Part shown: in pieces, positions 54,696-63,925 of the stretch | Layout: every line of letters starts with the position of its first letter | Numbering within the stretch: position 1 is the first letter of the stretch | Origin: Pseudomonadota bacterium | GTDB taxonomy: Bacteria; Pseudomonadota; Gammaproteobacteria; JAKAQQ01 | DNA: 64,000 nt | Assembly (NCBI GenBank): GCA_021810635.1 | Contig: JAJZIH010000006.1 | Location: forward strand, 42,744-106,743 | Direction: 5' to 3' | The notes under the pieces: generated by a model | What the model was told of the DNA's origin: nothing | The model's input: the letters and a program-made list of their open reading frames with translations, nothing else | Database searches by the model: none | Made by a program: the position numbers and the translations under genes

Positions 54696-55577
54696 TCAGC
54701 GCGGGCGGTTCAGCCCGCTGGTCGGCGAGGAGGGGCTTTTGAGCCCGGAGAACGAGGACAGATGCAGGAAGGAAACCGTGGGATGCTGGAGACGCCACAC
54801 CAGCTGGGTCCCGAAGTAGGAGAGAGCGAGGGCCGCGAAGGCGGACAATGTCCAGCCGGCCGCCGTCCGTCCGCGCCAGCCGAAACGGCGATGGCCCCAG
54901 AGCAGGAGGCCAAACAGGACCCAGGCGACCATGGCCAGCATCACCTTGGGCCAAAGCCCGAGCGCACCCAGGATCCGGAAGTAGGCGAATCCGGTGCCCA
55001 AGGCGAGCGTCAAGAGCAGAAATCCCGCAACCAGATACTGAAACAACATCCTTTCGATTACGAGCAGAGGAGGGAGGCTGCCCGGTCCCGCGGTTTCCGG
55101 CCGGCGCAGGCGCGACTCGCGGATCCAGAGCAGGATGGCCAAGGCAGCGGCGACTCCGAGCATGCTGTAGGCCATGAGGGAAAACAGGATGTGGGCGTCG
55201 AGCAGGAGATGATCGGTTTTGAGCAGCAGCTTGCCCGCTGGCCAGATCGCCAGAGCAATTACGGCGGCGGCCGTGAGGGGAAACGCCACGAGCCCCGCGC
55301 TCAGCACTGGCTCGAACCAGGAGCCACCCCAGACGACTAGGCTGATCATGAAACTCACGAGGGCGATGACATGGATCAGGCTCAGGTTGAGCCCGTCCGA
55401 CTCAGGGAGGATCCGGCTCAACAAAAAAATCTGACCGAGCAAGGCCAGGGCGGCGCACAGCCGCCCGCAGTTTTGTAGCTGGCGGGGGGCCAGGCGGCCC
55501 TTCAGGTACGGGGAGACGGATAAGGCCGCGGCCAGGTAGAGGACGCCTACGGCAAGCGACACGAGCCAAAGCTGCAT
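54696..55577 (-). CDS. Cytochrome c assembly-type (CcsA/YpjD-like) membrane protein
   Basis: 293 residues, about eight membrane helices. It resembles the YpjD family of CcmC/CcsA-type proteins: LSLIHVIALVSFMISLVVWG, a conserved LLDAHILFSLMAYSMLGVAA, GTGFAYFRILG, WPKVMLAMVAWVLFGLLLWG and HRRFGWRGRTAAGWTL. Histidines in the family bind haem; precise function is not established. In many gammaproteobacteria this gene is next to ffh and rpsP; here rpsP is present but ffh is not. Confidence 0.8.
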   Translation of the reverse strand: MQLWLVSLAVGVLYLAAALSVSPYLKGRLAPRQLQNCGRLCAALALLGQIFLLSRILPESDGLNLSLIHVIALVSFMISLVVWGGSWFEPVLSAGLVAFPLTAAAVIALAIWPAGKLLLKTDHLLLDAHILFSLMAYSMLGVAAALAILLWIRESRLRRPETAGPGSLPPLLVIERMLFQYLVAGFLLLTLALGTGFAYFRILGALGLWPKVMLAMVAWVLFGLLLWGHRRFGWRGRTAAGWTLSAFAALALSYFGTQLVWRLQHPTVSFLHLSSFSGLKSPSSPTSGLNRPR

Positions 55578-55683
55578 GGAGCCGATCTCCGTCTTTCGTC
55601 CCGAACTGGTGGAACCTATCGTAACAGGATGCGCTCGGACGATGCCTCCGGGTGGGCGACCAGCCGCCCTCGCCGGGACGGGC

Positions 55684-55712
55684 TTGCCCAGCCCCGGTTT
55701 ACCCGCTAAAAT
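55684..55712 (+). promoter_or_regulatory. Promoter of the rpsP-rimM-trmD-rplS operon
   Basis: TTGCCC (55684-55689), 17 nt, TAAAAT (55707-55712), 35 bases before the rpsP start. Confidence 0.7.
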
Positions 55713-55747
55713 ACAAGGGCTTCAGGTTTTTTCGAGGTCAGTCGAGC

Positions 55748-55987
55748 ATGGTTACGATCCGGTTGGCTCGTGGGGGAGCCAAAAAACGACCTTTCTATCA
55801 GGTGATCGTTGCCGATCGGCGGTCACAGCGCAATGGCCGGTTTATCGAACGCGTGGGGTTTTTCAATCCCATGGCCAAAGTCCGGGAAGAGCGGCTCCAG
55901 CTTGAGCGGGAACGAATTGACTATTGGATGTCCCAGGGGGCCAAACCCTCGGAGCGCGTTGCCCAACTGCTTGCCCTTCCGCACTGA
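55748..55987 (+). CDS. rpsP: 30S ribosomal protein S16
   Basis: 79 residues, normal length. [20 protein letters not shown] and [14 protein letters not shown] are the S16 hallmarks. First gene of the conserved rpsP-rimM-trmD-rplS operon. It overlaps the likely rimM start. Confidence 0.97.
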   Translation: MVTIRLARGGAKKRPFYQVIVADRRSQRNGRFIERVGFFNPMAKVREERLQLERERIDYWMSQGAKPSERVAQLLALPH

Positions 55988-56525
55988 TCCGCCGCCTGGG
56001 GATCCCGAGGGCGGTGAACCGCCACTGACCTCCGCTTGGGTTGAGTGCGGAAGAATCACCGGGGTTTTCGGGATCCGGGGTGAACTCAAGATTGCTTCCT
56101 ATACCGAACCGGCCGAGCGGCTCCTGGACTACCGCCCCTGGATGCTTAGCCTCGCCCAAGGACAGCCACAGCCCGTCCATCCCGTGGGCTCGCATCGCCG
56201 GGGAAGCCAGCTGGTCGTGGCACTGGACGGGCTGACCGACCGGACCCGGGCCGAGTCTCTGGTGGGAGGTGCACTCTCGGTACCGAGAACGTGTTTTCCG
56301 ACTTTGCCCGAAGGCCAGTTCTACTGGGTTGATCTGGTCGGGCTCAAGGTCGTCAACGAGGAAGGAGTCCCGCTCGGACGGGTAACGGATCTGATACGGG
56401 GGCCAGCTGGCGATTGCCTTGCGGTGAGCGGCGTGGAGGACCAACTCATTCCATTTTCCTGGCAGACGACCGTGCTGGCTGTCGACCTCAAGTCCCGCCG
56501 TATCCAGGTGCGTTCAACGCGTTGA
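55971..56525 (+). CDS. rimM: 16S rRNA processing protein RimM
   Basis: About 184 residues. N-terminal domain with [21 protein letters not shown]-terminal PRC-barrel with [20 protein letters not shown] and LIPFSW. It assists 30S head maturation by binding S19. No ATG is available in frame; TTG 55971, inside the rpsP end, is the most likely start. A CTG nearer the domain is another possibility, so the first residues are uncertain. Confidence 0.92.
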   Translation: MPFRTDPPPGDPEGGEPPLTSAWVECGRITGVFGIRGELKIASYTEPAERLLDYRPWMLSLAQGQPQPVHPVGSHRRGSQLVVALDGLTDRTRAESLVGGALSVPRTCFPTLPEGQFYWVDLVGLKVVNEEGVPLGRVTDLIRGPAGDCLAVSGVEDQLIPFSWQTTVLAVDLKSRRIQVRSTR

Positions 56526-56534
56526 GGACGGCCG

Positions 56535-57263
56535 ATGCGTTTTGACGTCGTCACCCTTTCACCCGAACTGTTTGAGCCCCTTGACCGGTTCGGAGTCATC
56601 GGCCGCGCATTGCGGGACGGCCGCGTTAGGCTCAAGACATGGAACCTCAGGGACTTTGCCTCCCCTCCGCACTGGCGGGTCGACGATCGCCCCTATGGCG
56701 GCGGACCTGGCATGGTGCTCATGGCCGAACCGCTCTGGCGGGCCGTGCGGGCGGCGCGTGAGGAAGCGCCGGCCGGAGCCCCGGTCATTTATCTTTCTCC
56801 GCAGGGCCGCCGGCTCGACCAGAGACTGGTCGAAGAACTGGCTGGCCATCCGGGCCTGATCCTCGTCTGCGGACGCTTTGAAGGGGTCGATGAACGGTGG
56901 GTTGAATCCCAGGTGGATCAGGAGATTTCAGTCGGGGATTTCGTGATGACGGGGGGGGAAATCCCCGCGCTCATGCTGCTGGATGCCGTGAGCCGTCTGG
57001 TTCCGGGAACGGTTGGTGACGAACAGTCCCTGGTCCAGGAATCCTTCCAGGGCGGAGTCCTCGATGCGCCGGTCTACACCCGCCCGGCCGAGTGGCGGGG
57101 GCACGGGGTTCCGGCGGTTCTTTTGGGCGGGCATCACGGGGACATCGCCGCGTGGCGCGGTACGCAGGGCCAGGAACGGACGGAACGGCGCCGGCCGGAT
57201 CTCGTGGCGCCGTCCCCAGGTTCGGGATCGGACACGGGCCCTCTTGGCAAAGACGGAAAATAA
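56535..57263 (+). CDS. trmD: tRNA (guanine-N1)-methyltransferase
   Basis: 242 residues. [16 protein letters not shown] start, [53 protein letters not shown], and the trefoil-knot SAM site [22 protein letters not shown]. It methylates G37 of tRNAs reading CNN and GGG codons. Third gene of the operon. Confidence 0.97.
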   Translation: MRFDVVTLSPELFEPLDRFGVIGRALRDGRVRLKTWNLRDFASPPHWRVDDRPYGGGPGMVLMAEPLWRAVRAAREEAPAGAPVIYLSPQGRRLDQRLVEELAGHPGLILVCGRFEGVDERWVESQVDQEISVGDFVMTGGEIPALMLLDAVSRLVPGTVGDEQSLVQESFQGGVLDAPVYTRPAEWRGHGVPAVLLGGHHGDIAAWRGTQGQERTERRRPDLVAPSPGSGSDTGPLGKDGK

Positions 57264-57295
57264 CGGCACAATTAGGGGAACACGAGGTTTTTTTG

Positions 57296-57640
57296 ATGAA
57301 CAAGATCATTGCGGAAATTGAAAACCAGGAACCGCGTCAAGCGGTTCCAGAGTTCTCCCCCGGCGATACCGTGGTGGTACAGGTGCGCGTCAAGGAGGGC
57401 GAGCGCGAGCGTCTGCAGGCGTTTGAAGGCGTGGTCATCGCCCGAAAAAATCGAGGCATCCATTCGTCCTTCACGGTCCGCAAGATTTCGCACGGCGAGG
57501 GAGTGGAACGGGTCTTTCCCCTTTTCAGCCCACATATCGCTGAAATCCAGATCAAGCGCCGGGGACGGGTGCGCGCGGCCAAGCTCTATTACCTGCGAGG
57601 CTTGAGCGGCAAGGCGGCCCGGATCCGGGAAGACGTCTAG
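57296..57640 (+). CDS. rplS: 50S ribosomal protein L19
   Basis: 114 residues. [39 protein letters not shown] and [20 protein letters not shown] are diagnostic. Last gene of the operon. Confidence 0.97.
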   Translation: MNKIIAEIENQEPRQAVPEFSPGDTVVVQVRVKEGERERLQAFEGVVIARKNRGIHSSFTVRKISHGEGVERVFPLFSPHIAEIQIKRRGRVRAAKLYYLRGLSGKAARIREDV

Positions 57641-57694
57641 CCCCGCGTCGCTCCCCGTTCCCCGGACCATCACGGGCCTCTGAGGAATCGGCGG

Positions 57695-59542
57695 ATGTCG
57701 CCTCTCCTGCCCAGCCCCACACGGGCCGTCCGGAAACGTCGCGCAGCATGCTGTGCAGCAGGCGTCTTGGTGGCCTGGGTGACGGCAGCCGGCCTGGCAC
57801 TGGGCGCCCCGCCCGCTCCAGCAGTCTCGCGCCTGGCGACCATCCGGCTGCTTGACCGCGGCGGAGCTCCCCAGTTGGCGCTCGACTTGCTGCGGCGGGA
57901 AGCCCCCACCGATGTCCGTGTCCCTCGTTGGACCCTCTGGGCCCGCGAACGCATTCATTTGGAGGAAACGACCGGACAGTGGATGGACGTCATCCGCTTC
58001 GTGACCCGCCTGCCCGCGGGGTTGCCTGCGGAGTTCGTCGATTGGGCCGACCTCGAGGAAGCTCATGCCCTGATCGCACGGGATGATTTCCGCAGCGCCC
58101 GTGCCCTGATCCGCTCCTGGATCTGGCTCGGGAACACCCTCCCGCAGTCCAGCCGATTGCGCCGGGCCCGGCGGTTGTTGATCGATACCTACATCGACAG
58201 TGACGATTTCGACGATGCGGATGTGGCCCTGCAACTGTACCGGGACGATTATCCCCGGCACTCCGGTCCGCTTTTGATCCAAGAGGCCCGTCTTTTGATC
58301 AAGACCGGAAAAGCCCGGGCGGCACTCCGGATGCTGCGCCCAAACCCCACGCCGGAAGCCCGGATTCTCGAACTCAAGGCGCGTCTCCAGTCGGGTCTGG
58401 ACTCGCCCACCTCCGTGGCGGAGCAGGCCGCCCGGCTGGCCCACAGTTTCCCCGCCCCCCGCCTCCGGATCGCGGCGGATGAAGTCGAGTGGCAGGCGGA
58501 TGAATCCCGGGGGCACGAGGCCCAGGCCCTTCAGGCCCTGATCCGGATGCTGGCACTCGCCAACCAGCCCCGATCCCCGGCCCACCTGTCTGCCCACTTC
58601 TCGAACGATCTCTGGCAGACCTTGATGGCCCGGGGAATCGCGCTCGCCAACCGGGCCGGTTTGGTGCAAGGACTGTCCGCTCCCTGGTTCACGCTGGCCA
58701 GCCAGGAACAGTCCCAAGGGCATGTGGAGAATGCCTGGGCCCTGCTCTGTGTGGTGATCCGCGGCTCCTTCCGAGCGGTCGACCAGGACCGCGCCGCCAC
58801 GCGTCTCGCCAAGCTGGCCGGTGGACAGCCCTTGGGCAATGACCTGCTCTTGTTCCTCTTTCTGGACCCCGGGGTCTTCGCTCACCCCGGTCGTCTTCCC
58901 GCCCTCTTGCGCCGACGCCTGCTGGAACCGGTCCTCGCCGCCGGCCATTACCGGCTCGCAGCCCGCCTAGTCCGGGGGCTCATCACTCCCCCTCACGGGA
59001 TAACGGTCGGGCACTGGCAGTTCATCCGTTTTCGGACCGAGCTTTACGGCGGCCGGCCGGCGCGGGCCGTGCGCCTTCTCGGACGGTTGATCAAAGGGTG
59101 CGATCCCTGTCCGAGTGGGCGGAAATGGCTTGCGGCCGCCTTTCACCTCGAGCACCTCGGTCTCAACGCACCGGCCTTGTCCCTTTTGCATACGCTTGAT
59201 GCCAAAAGCCATGGGATCAAGGCGAAGCGCGAACTCCTGTACTGGATGGCTGATGATGAGGGCCGCTTGGGGCACTGGCGTCGCGCGGCCCGTGACGCGT
59301 TGTTGTCGGCGATCCGTCCAAACCCGTTCAACATGAGTCCATGGGCCCAAAGCGCCCGTTTCAAGGCGGCCCAGGCGCTCGCACGGGCCGGGCTGATCGA
59401 GGATGCACTGCGCCAGTACCACGCATTGTTCAATGCGACGTCCCGACCGACTGAAAAAGCAATTATATACAGTAAAATAAAGAAGTTAGATATTAAATTG
59501 GATCTTAAATCTCATGTACGGTCCGGCCCCGGATCCTCCTGA
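57695..59542 (+). CDS. Exported TPR-like repeat protein, hypothetical
   Basis: 615 residues. An N-terminal hydrophobic segment (GVLVAWVTAAGLALGAPPA) suggests export. The rest is helical repeat (for example RRARRLLIDTYIDSDDFDDA...LQLYRDDYPRHSGPLLIQEA), consistent with TPR or similar solenoids. No catalytic motif. Close behind rplS (54 bases). The last 60 bases of the gene are strikingly AT-rich compared with the rest and contain a run of Lys/Ile codons. The stop overlaps the region before the next decarboxylase gene. Confidence 0.65.
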   Translation: MSPLLPSPTRAVRKRRAACCAAGVLVAWVTAAGLALGAPPAPAVSRLATIRLLDRGGAPQLALDLLRREAPTDVRVPRWTLWARERIHLEETTGQWMDVIRFVTRLPAGLPAEFVDWADLEEAHALIARDDFRSARALIRSWIWLGNTLPQSSRLRRARRLLIDTYIDSDDFDDADVALQLYRDDYPRHSGPLLIQEARLLIKTGKARAALRMLRPNPTPEARILELKARLQSGLDSPTSVAEQAARLAHSFPAPRLRIAADEVEWQADESRGHEAQALQALIRMLALANQPRSPAHLSAHFSNDLWQTLMARGIALANRAGLVQGLSAPWFTLASQEQSQGHVENAWALLCVVIRGSFRAVDQDRAATRLAKLAGGQPLGNDLLLFLFLDPGVFAHPGRLPALLRRRLLEPVLAAGHYRLAARLVRGLITPPHGITVGHWQFIRFRTELYGGRPARAVRLLGRLIKGCDPCPSGRKWLAAAFHLEHLGLNAPALSLLHTLDAKSHGIKAKRELLYWMADDEGRLGHWRRAARDALLSAIRPNPFNMSPWAQSARFKAAQALARAGLIEDALRQYHALFNATSRPTEKAIIYSKIKKLDIKLDLKSHVRSGPGSS

Positions 59543-59588
59543 CGGCCCGCATGAGTTCCTTCCCCCGGAGCCCGGGGAGGGAGAGGCG

Positions 59589-60986
59589 ATGTCGCCGGAA
59601 CCGGGTCCGGATTTACGCTGGAGCGAAGAGTTGTCGATCCTGGCCACAGCCCTCCGTGAGCTCGAGACCTCCTTCGGCGGCTGCCCCCCCTTCGAGATCG
59701 CCTGGGAGGCGGGTCCCCTCCAGCAGCAGCTTGTGGCGCTGGCACGTGAAATGGCCGACAACGACCCGTACTTCCATCCGCTCTATGCAGGCCAGATGCT
59801 CAAACCGCCCCATCCGGTGGCCCGGATGGCCTGGACCTTGTCGCTTTTCATCAACCCCAATAATCATGCGCTTGATGGAGGTCGCGCCACCTCGAGACTC
59901 GAGAAATCCTGTATCCAGGCTCTGGGACGGCTCATCGGATGGACCGATCCACTGGGCCACCTCACCGGTGGCGGCACCGTGGCGAATCTGGAGGCACTCT
60001 GGGTGGGGCGCGAACGCCGGCCGGGCCGGCCGACCATCGTGGCTTCCCAAGAGGCCCACTATACGCATCGCCGGATGGCGGGCGTGCTCGGCGTCCCGTT
60101 TGTCCCGATCCCGGTCGATTCCCGGGGGCGGATGAACCTCGCCGAACTGGACTGCGTCCTGGCACGCGAGGAGGTGGGGACCGTCGTGGCGACCGTCGGC
60201 ACCACGGGCTGGGGGGCAGTCGACCCGGTTGACGAAATCGTCCTCCGGCGCGCAGAGCATGGCTTCCGCCTGCACGCAGATGCGGCCTACGGCGGTTATT
60301 TCTCCCTGGTCCCGGAACACCTCGATCCCTCGACCCGGAGGGCCTACGGAGCTCTTTCGGTTTGTGATTCGATCGTGATCGATCCGCACAAGCATGGCCT
60401 GCAACCCTACGGTTCGGGTGCCGTGCTTTTCCGGGATCGCGAAGACGCCCGGATTTATGCCCATGACTCTCCCTATACCTATTACACGGCGGCTGGTGGC
60501 CACTTGGGAGAAATCAGCCTCGAATGCTCGCGTCCCGGTGCCGCCGCCGCGGCGCTCTGGAGCACCCTGAACCTTCTCCCCCTGGACTCCGGCGGGACGT
60601 TCGCGCAGTTCCTCGGGGAGAGCTGTGTGGCGGCCCGGGATCTCGCGGACCGTCTGGCAGGCGACCCGAAATGGACTATACTGAATCCACCCGAACTGGA
60701 TATCCTCGTGTTTTCAGCGCGTGCCGGATCCGCGCGCGAGTTGAGCCGGTTCAACCGGAGGATTTTCGAAGAGGCACGTCGGGGGGGATTGTACCTGGCG
60801 CTGTTCGAAGCGCCGGCCGGCCGGTTGCAGGCCGTCCTGCCGGAACTCGAGATGGATCGGCCGTCCGTGAGCGTACTCCGCTCCTGTCTCATGAAACCGG
60901 AGCATCGGGGCTGGTGCGGGGAGATTGTGAGCCGCCTCGAAACAGCCTGGCGGGGGGCGTTGGAGAATCGAACCGGGACCCGCTGA
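59589..60986 (+). CDS. Group II PLP-dependent amino-acid decarboxylase, short form
   Basis: 465 residues. GHLTGGGTVANLEALWVGRE, stacking His in SQEAHYTHRRMAGVLGV, ATVGTTGWGAVDPVDEIV, cofactor Asp in RLHADAAYGGYFSL, and Schiff-base Lys in IVIDPHKHGLQPYG. Closest in feel to aspartate/tyrosine-type decarboxylases; the substrate is unknown. GGGAGGGAG before ATG 59589 favours this start; ATG 59514 upstream is in frame but overlaps the TPR gene. A paralogue of 52073-54253, though clearly divergent. Confidence 0.82.
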   Translation: MSPEPGPDLRWSEELSILATALRELETSFGGCPPFEIAWEAGPLQQQLVALAREMADNDPYFHPLYAGQMLKPPHPVARMAWTLSLFINPNNHALDGGRATSRLEKSCIQALGRLIGWTDPLGHLTGGGTVANLEALWVGRERRPGRPTIVASQEAHYTHRRMAGVLGVPFVPIPVDSRGRMNLAELDCVLAREEVGTVVATVGTTGWGAVDPVDEIVLRRAEHGFRLHADAAYGGYFSLVPEHLDPSTRRAYGALSVCDSIVIDPHKHGLQPYGSGAVLFRDREDARIYAHDSPYTYYTAAGGHLGEISLECSRPGAAAAALWSTLNLLPLDSGGTFAQFLGESCVAARDLADRLAGDPKWTILNPPELDILVFSARAGSARELSRFNRRIFEEARRGGLYLALFEAPAGRLQAVLPELEMDRPSVSVLRSCLMKPEHRGWCGEIVSRLETAWRGALENRTGTR

Positions 60987-61041
60987 CCACGGATCCTGAG
61001 GAAGGCTCTTTTTTTATCTCTTTTTGCGGAGAATCAAGCCG

Positions 61042-62934
61042 ATGCGTGAAACTGAAACCGGTGCATGGCAGGCCCTGAAAACCCTCGGGCGGGGCATTAA
61101 TTTCGTCCGCCTGCTAATCATCAACTTGCTCTTCTTCGGGGTTCTCGCCCTGATCCTGTTCTTCGTCCTCGCGCACCACAAGGCCGTGGTCTCCGAACCG
61201 TCCCGGTTTGTCCTAGAGATCGGTCCCAACGGTCGGCTTGTGGAACAGGAGCACAATCCGGTCGGTCGGGCCATGGCACGGCTGGAACATATCCAGTCGG
61301 GCCGCGAGACCACGCTGTCCGCCGTGCTCCGGGGTATCCGGCTGGCTGCCCGGGACCCTCAGGTGCAAGCCATTGTCCTTGATACCGACCGCTTCACCGG
61401 CGGGGGGATGCCCGAAATCGACTCCGTGCGCCGGGCCCTGCAGCACTTCGAAAAAACCGGGAAACCGGTGATCGCCATCGGACGCAGTTATGATACGGCG
61501 CAGTATCTTCTGGCTTCCGTCGCAACTCAAATCGACCTCTCGCCCGAGGGGGGGGTGATCCCGAGCGGGTTCGGGCTCTATGAACCCTACATGGCGAACC
61601 TGCTCAAGCGTCTCGGGATCGATGTCTATGTGGTCCGCGTCGGCAAGTACAAGGACGCTGTCGAACCCTTCCTCCGCAACCACATGACTGCCCCGTCCCG
61701 CGAGCAGTGGACCGCCTATCTCGACGGCCTGTGGAAACATTACCAGGACGAAGTGGCGCTCTCGCGACACCTTACGCCGGAGGCGGTGGACGACTATGTC
61801 GACCAGGCGGTGGCGGCACTCCGGAAAAACGGAGGTGATCTCGCGCGCTACGCGCTGGCCGCTCATCTCGTGACGGCCATCCGGACCCGACCCGAAATCC
61901 ACACCGCGCTGCGCCGCCTGGTCGGTCCCCCGGGTGCGAATCGCAGTGGTTTCCGCCATTTGGGACTTGCGGCCTACCTGGCCCTCCACCCGGAAGCGCC
62001 GGACCTCGCCGTCCATCCGGAGATCGCGCTGATCCATGCCGACGGAGACATCGTGAGCGGAGTGGCACCCACCGGCGAAATCGGCAGCCGGAGCCTTGTG
62101 AGCCTGATCCGCTCCGCCCGGCGCGACCCCGAGGTCAAGGCCCTCGTGCTGCGGGTCAACAGCCCAGGCGGCAGCGCGGCGGCCTCGGACGAGATTCTGC
62201 ACGCGATTGTGGCCTTTGAGAAAACGGGACGACCGGTGGTGGTGTCGATGGGGGACATGGCGGCATCGGGGGGGTACTGGATTTCCATGGCCGCCGACCG
62301 GATCTACGCCGAGCCCACCACGCTCACGGGCTCCATCGGCATTTTCGGGATTTTCCCCGATGTCGCCCCTCTGCTCAAGAAGATCGGAGTGACGATCCAT
62401 GGCGTGGGCACGACGCCACTCGCCGGCCAGTTCAACCCGATGCGGCCCCTGTCCCGGACAGCCCGGACGCTGTTCCGGATCGAGGTCCTCCACGGCTACC
62501 AGGATTTCATCGATCAGGTCGCGCATTTCCGGCACCTCACCCCACAGCGGGTCAATGCGATCGGAAGGGGGCACATCTGGATCGGACGGACCGCGCTCCG
62601 GCTCGGGCTCGTCAACGATCTGGGTGGGCTTTCGGCGGCGGTCCGAGGCGCCGCCCAGCTCGGCCATGTCATCCATTACCGGGTGGTCACCTTTAAGAAA
62701 CCCCTGCCTCTCTACGTCCGGTTCCTGCTGTCGCTGTCCCATCTGAATCCGGGAGCGGCATCCGCCTCGTCCCTGATCGCCCCCCCGCATCTGCCCGGGT
62801 GGATGGGCCTCTTTTCAGAACTCCCCGGTCTGTCCGCAGCCGGGCGGGCCCTGCACAGCCAGTTGGGTTTTCTGAAAAGCCGCCACGGGGTTTATGCCTA
62901 CTGCCTGGGGTGCCGCGCGGCTCTGTTGCACTGA
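61042..62934 (+). CDS. sppA: Signal peptide peptidase SppA, 67K type
   Basis: 630 residues. One N-terminal membrane helix (LLIINLLFFGVLALILFFVL). Two tandem S49-type domains; catalytic Lys202 in RVGKYKDAVEPF and nucleophile Ser409 in GDMAASGGYWIS, matching Lys209 and Ser409 of the E. coli enzyme. Cleaves leftover signal peptides in the membrane. GGAG lies before ATG 61042. The C-terminal 60 residues extend beyond the second catalytic domain. Confidence 0.94.
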   Translation: MRETETGAWQALKTLGRGINFVRLLIINLLFFGVLALILFFVLAHHKAVVSEPSRFVLEIGPNGRLVEQEHNPVGRAMARLEHIQSGRETTLSAVLRGIRLAARDPQVQAIVLDTDRFTGGGMPEIDSVRRALQHFEKTGKPVIAIGRSYDTAQYLLASVATQIDLSPEGGVIPSGFGLYEPYMANLLKRLGIDVYVVRVGKYKDAVEPFLRNHMTAPSREQWTAYLDGLWKHYQDEVALSRHLTPEAVDDYVDQAVAALRKNGGDLARYALAAHLVTAIRTRPEIHTALRRLVGPPGANRSGFRHLGLAAYLALHPEAPDLAVHPEIALIHADGDIVSGVAPTGEIGSRSLVSLIRSARRDPEVKALVLRVNSPGGSAAASDEILHAIVAFEKTGRPVVVSMGDMAASGGYWISMAADRIYAEPTTLTGSIGIFGIFPDVAPLLKKIGVTIHGVGTTPLAGQFNPMRPLSRTARTLFRIEVLHGYQDFIDQVAHFRHLTPQRVNAIGRGHIWIGRTALRLGLVNDLGGLSAAVRGAAQLGHVIHYRVVTFKKPLPLYVRFLLSLSHLNPGAASASSLIAPPHLPGWMGLFSELPGLSAAGRALHSQLGFLKSRHGVYAYCLGCRAALLH

Positions 62935-63003
62935 GTCGTGGTCGATCGAGGTCAAACCGGCGAGATGGGTGGCGCCAGGAGGTCAAATCCTACGGCATCC
63001 GCT

Positions 63004-63102
63004 TCAACAGCCTCTCGCCCAGCCGTGGCTTTCGCCGTGAGGCAACCGGAGGATGTAGACATCGACGAGATCCTGTTCCGTCCGACCAAGGAGGAATCTT
63101 GA
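63004..63102 (+). pseudogene. Short-chain dehydrogenase (YdfG-like) C-terminal fragment
   Basis: 33 codons ending in stop 63102: AVAFAVRQPEDVDIDEILFR and PTKEES, which match the C-terminus of YdfG-like short-chain dehydrogenases. No start, Rossmann fold or catalytic YxxxK is present upstream, so it is a leftover 3' end. Confidence 0.55.
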
Positions 63103-63187
63103 GCTGTTCCGGCTGGCCATTGGCGGGATCAAACCGACCGGCCTCCACGTTTTTCGATGCGGTTCAATGTTTCCAAGGGAGCCAACC

Positions 63188-63580
63188 TCAGCCGTAAGCC
63201 CGCATCAACGGGAGGTTGCCGGCATACGTACATGTCTGCGCCGCGGGGGCGTCGCATCGCGCACGGCGTCGCGTGCCGTGCCGATCGGACTGCCGGAGGC
63301 CTGGGCGGCGATGAGAGGACGATGCAAGCCATCCCAGTTTGCCCAACAGGCGTTCGATGCTGAGCCAATACGCGAGCAGGTTCTGCGACCTTCTCGAGCC
63401 TGAAACCTCGCCCCTGGCCCTGTTTGCTGAAGCAGGGCGACGCAGGCCCTGGTCGCCGTAGCGACGGATGCTGCCCAAGGGGCGCCCCGGCTCGGCCATG
63501 AGGCCCCGGCGCTGGTAGTAGCGCACGGTTTCCACATGAACGCCGGACGCGCGTGCCAGCATGCCGATGGTGAAAGACAT
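63188..63580 (-). pseudogene. merR-type regulator relic
   Basis: From ATG 63580: SFTIGMLARASGVHVETVRY followed by YQRRGLMAEPGRPLGSIRRYG is the DNA-binding domain of mercury-type MerR. After about codon 45 the frame departs from the family, while another frame carries a likely continuation (FSKQGQGRGFRLEKVAEPAR), so a frameshift is present. The three mercury-binding cysteines are not recognisable. Confidence 0.65.
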
Positions 63581-63585
63581 AGGAC

Positions 63586-63606
63586 TTGACTCCGTACCAA
63601 CGTACG
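63586..63606 (+). promoter_or_regulatory. mer-type operator (MerR dyad)
   Basis: TTGACT (63586-63591) runs into the dyad CGTAC-N4-GTACG (63593-63606), the arrangement of merO between merR and merTPA. The operator lies just upstream of the merR relic. No mer structural genes follow on the plus strand. Confidence 0.6.
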
Positions 63607-63679
63607 ATGTGGAACTGACACCCGTCAGCAACTTTTCGATGCGGATCTCCTGTGCGTCGGTCAAAGCCGGCAAGGTGAA

Positions 63680-63892
63680 ATGGTGCAAGTCCAAACAACG
63701 AAAGGAATAGCTCTCCACGTTGACCGCGAGTCAGGTGCTGCTGTTCGCGAGGGCAGGGGTGAAGCGTTGACAGGGGAAGATGCGGACCAGGCATTGAGCC
63801 GCATAATCCATGCCCTTGAAAATTGGACAAAGGCGACATTACTGCTTTGGGCCTACATCGGCGTACACAACATAGTATTTTCCAATCCTTAA
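63680..63892 (+). CDS. Hypothetical ORF, possibly a mobile-element fragment
   Basis: 70 codons. The segment ESGAAVREGRGEALTGEDADQA resembles short hypothetical proteins that I associate with the 5' part of bacterial group II introns. The remainder is not informative. No reverse transcriptase lies within the window. Weak. Confidence 0.2.
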   Translation: MVQVQTTKGIALHVDRESGAAVREGRGEALTGEDADQALSRIIHALENWTKATLLLWAYIGVHNIVFSNP

Positions 63893-63925
63893 ATGAGTCT
63901 GAAGAGTGAGTGTCAGGGATCATTC

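Noticed and set aside
57272..58948. Minus-strand frame of 558 codons
   Set aside because: Shadow of rplS and the TPR gene; Gln/Gly/Arg-rich without motifs.
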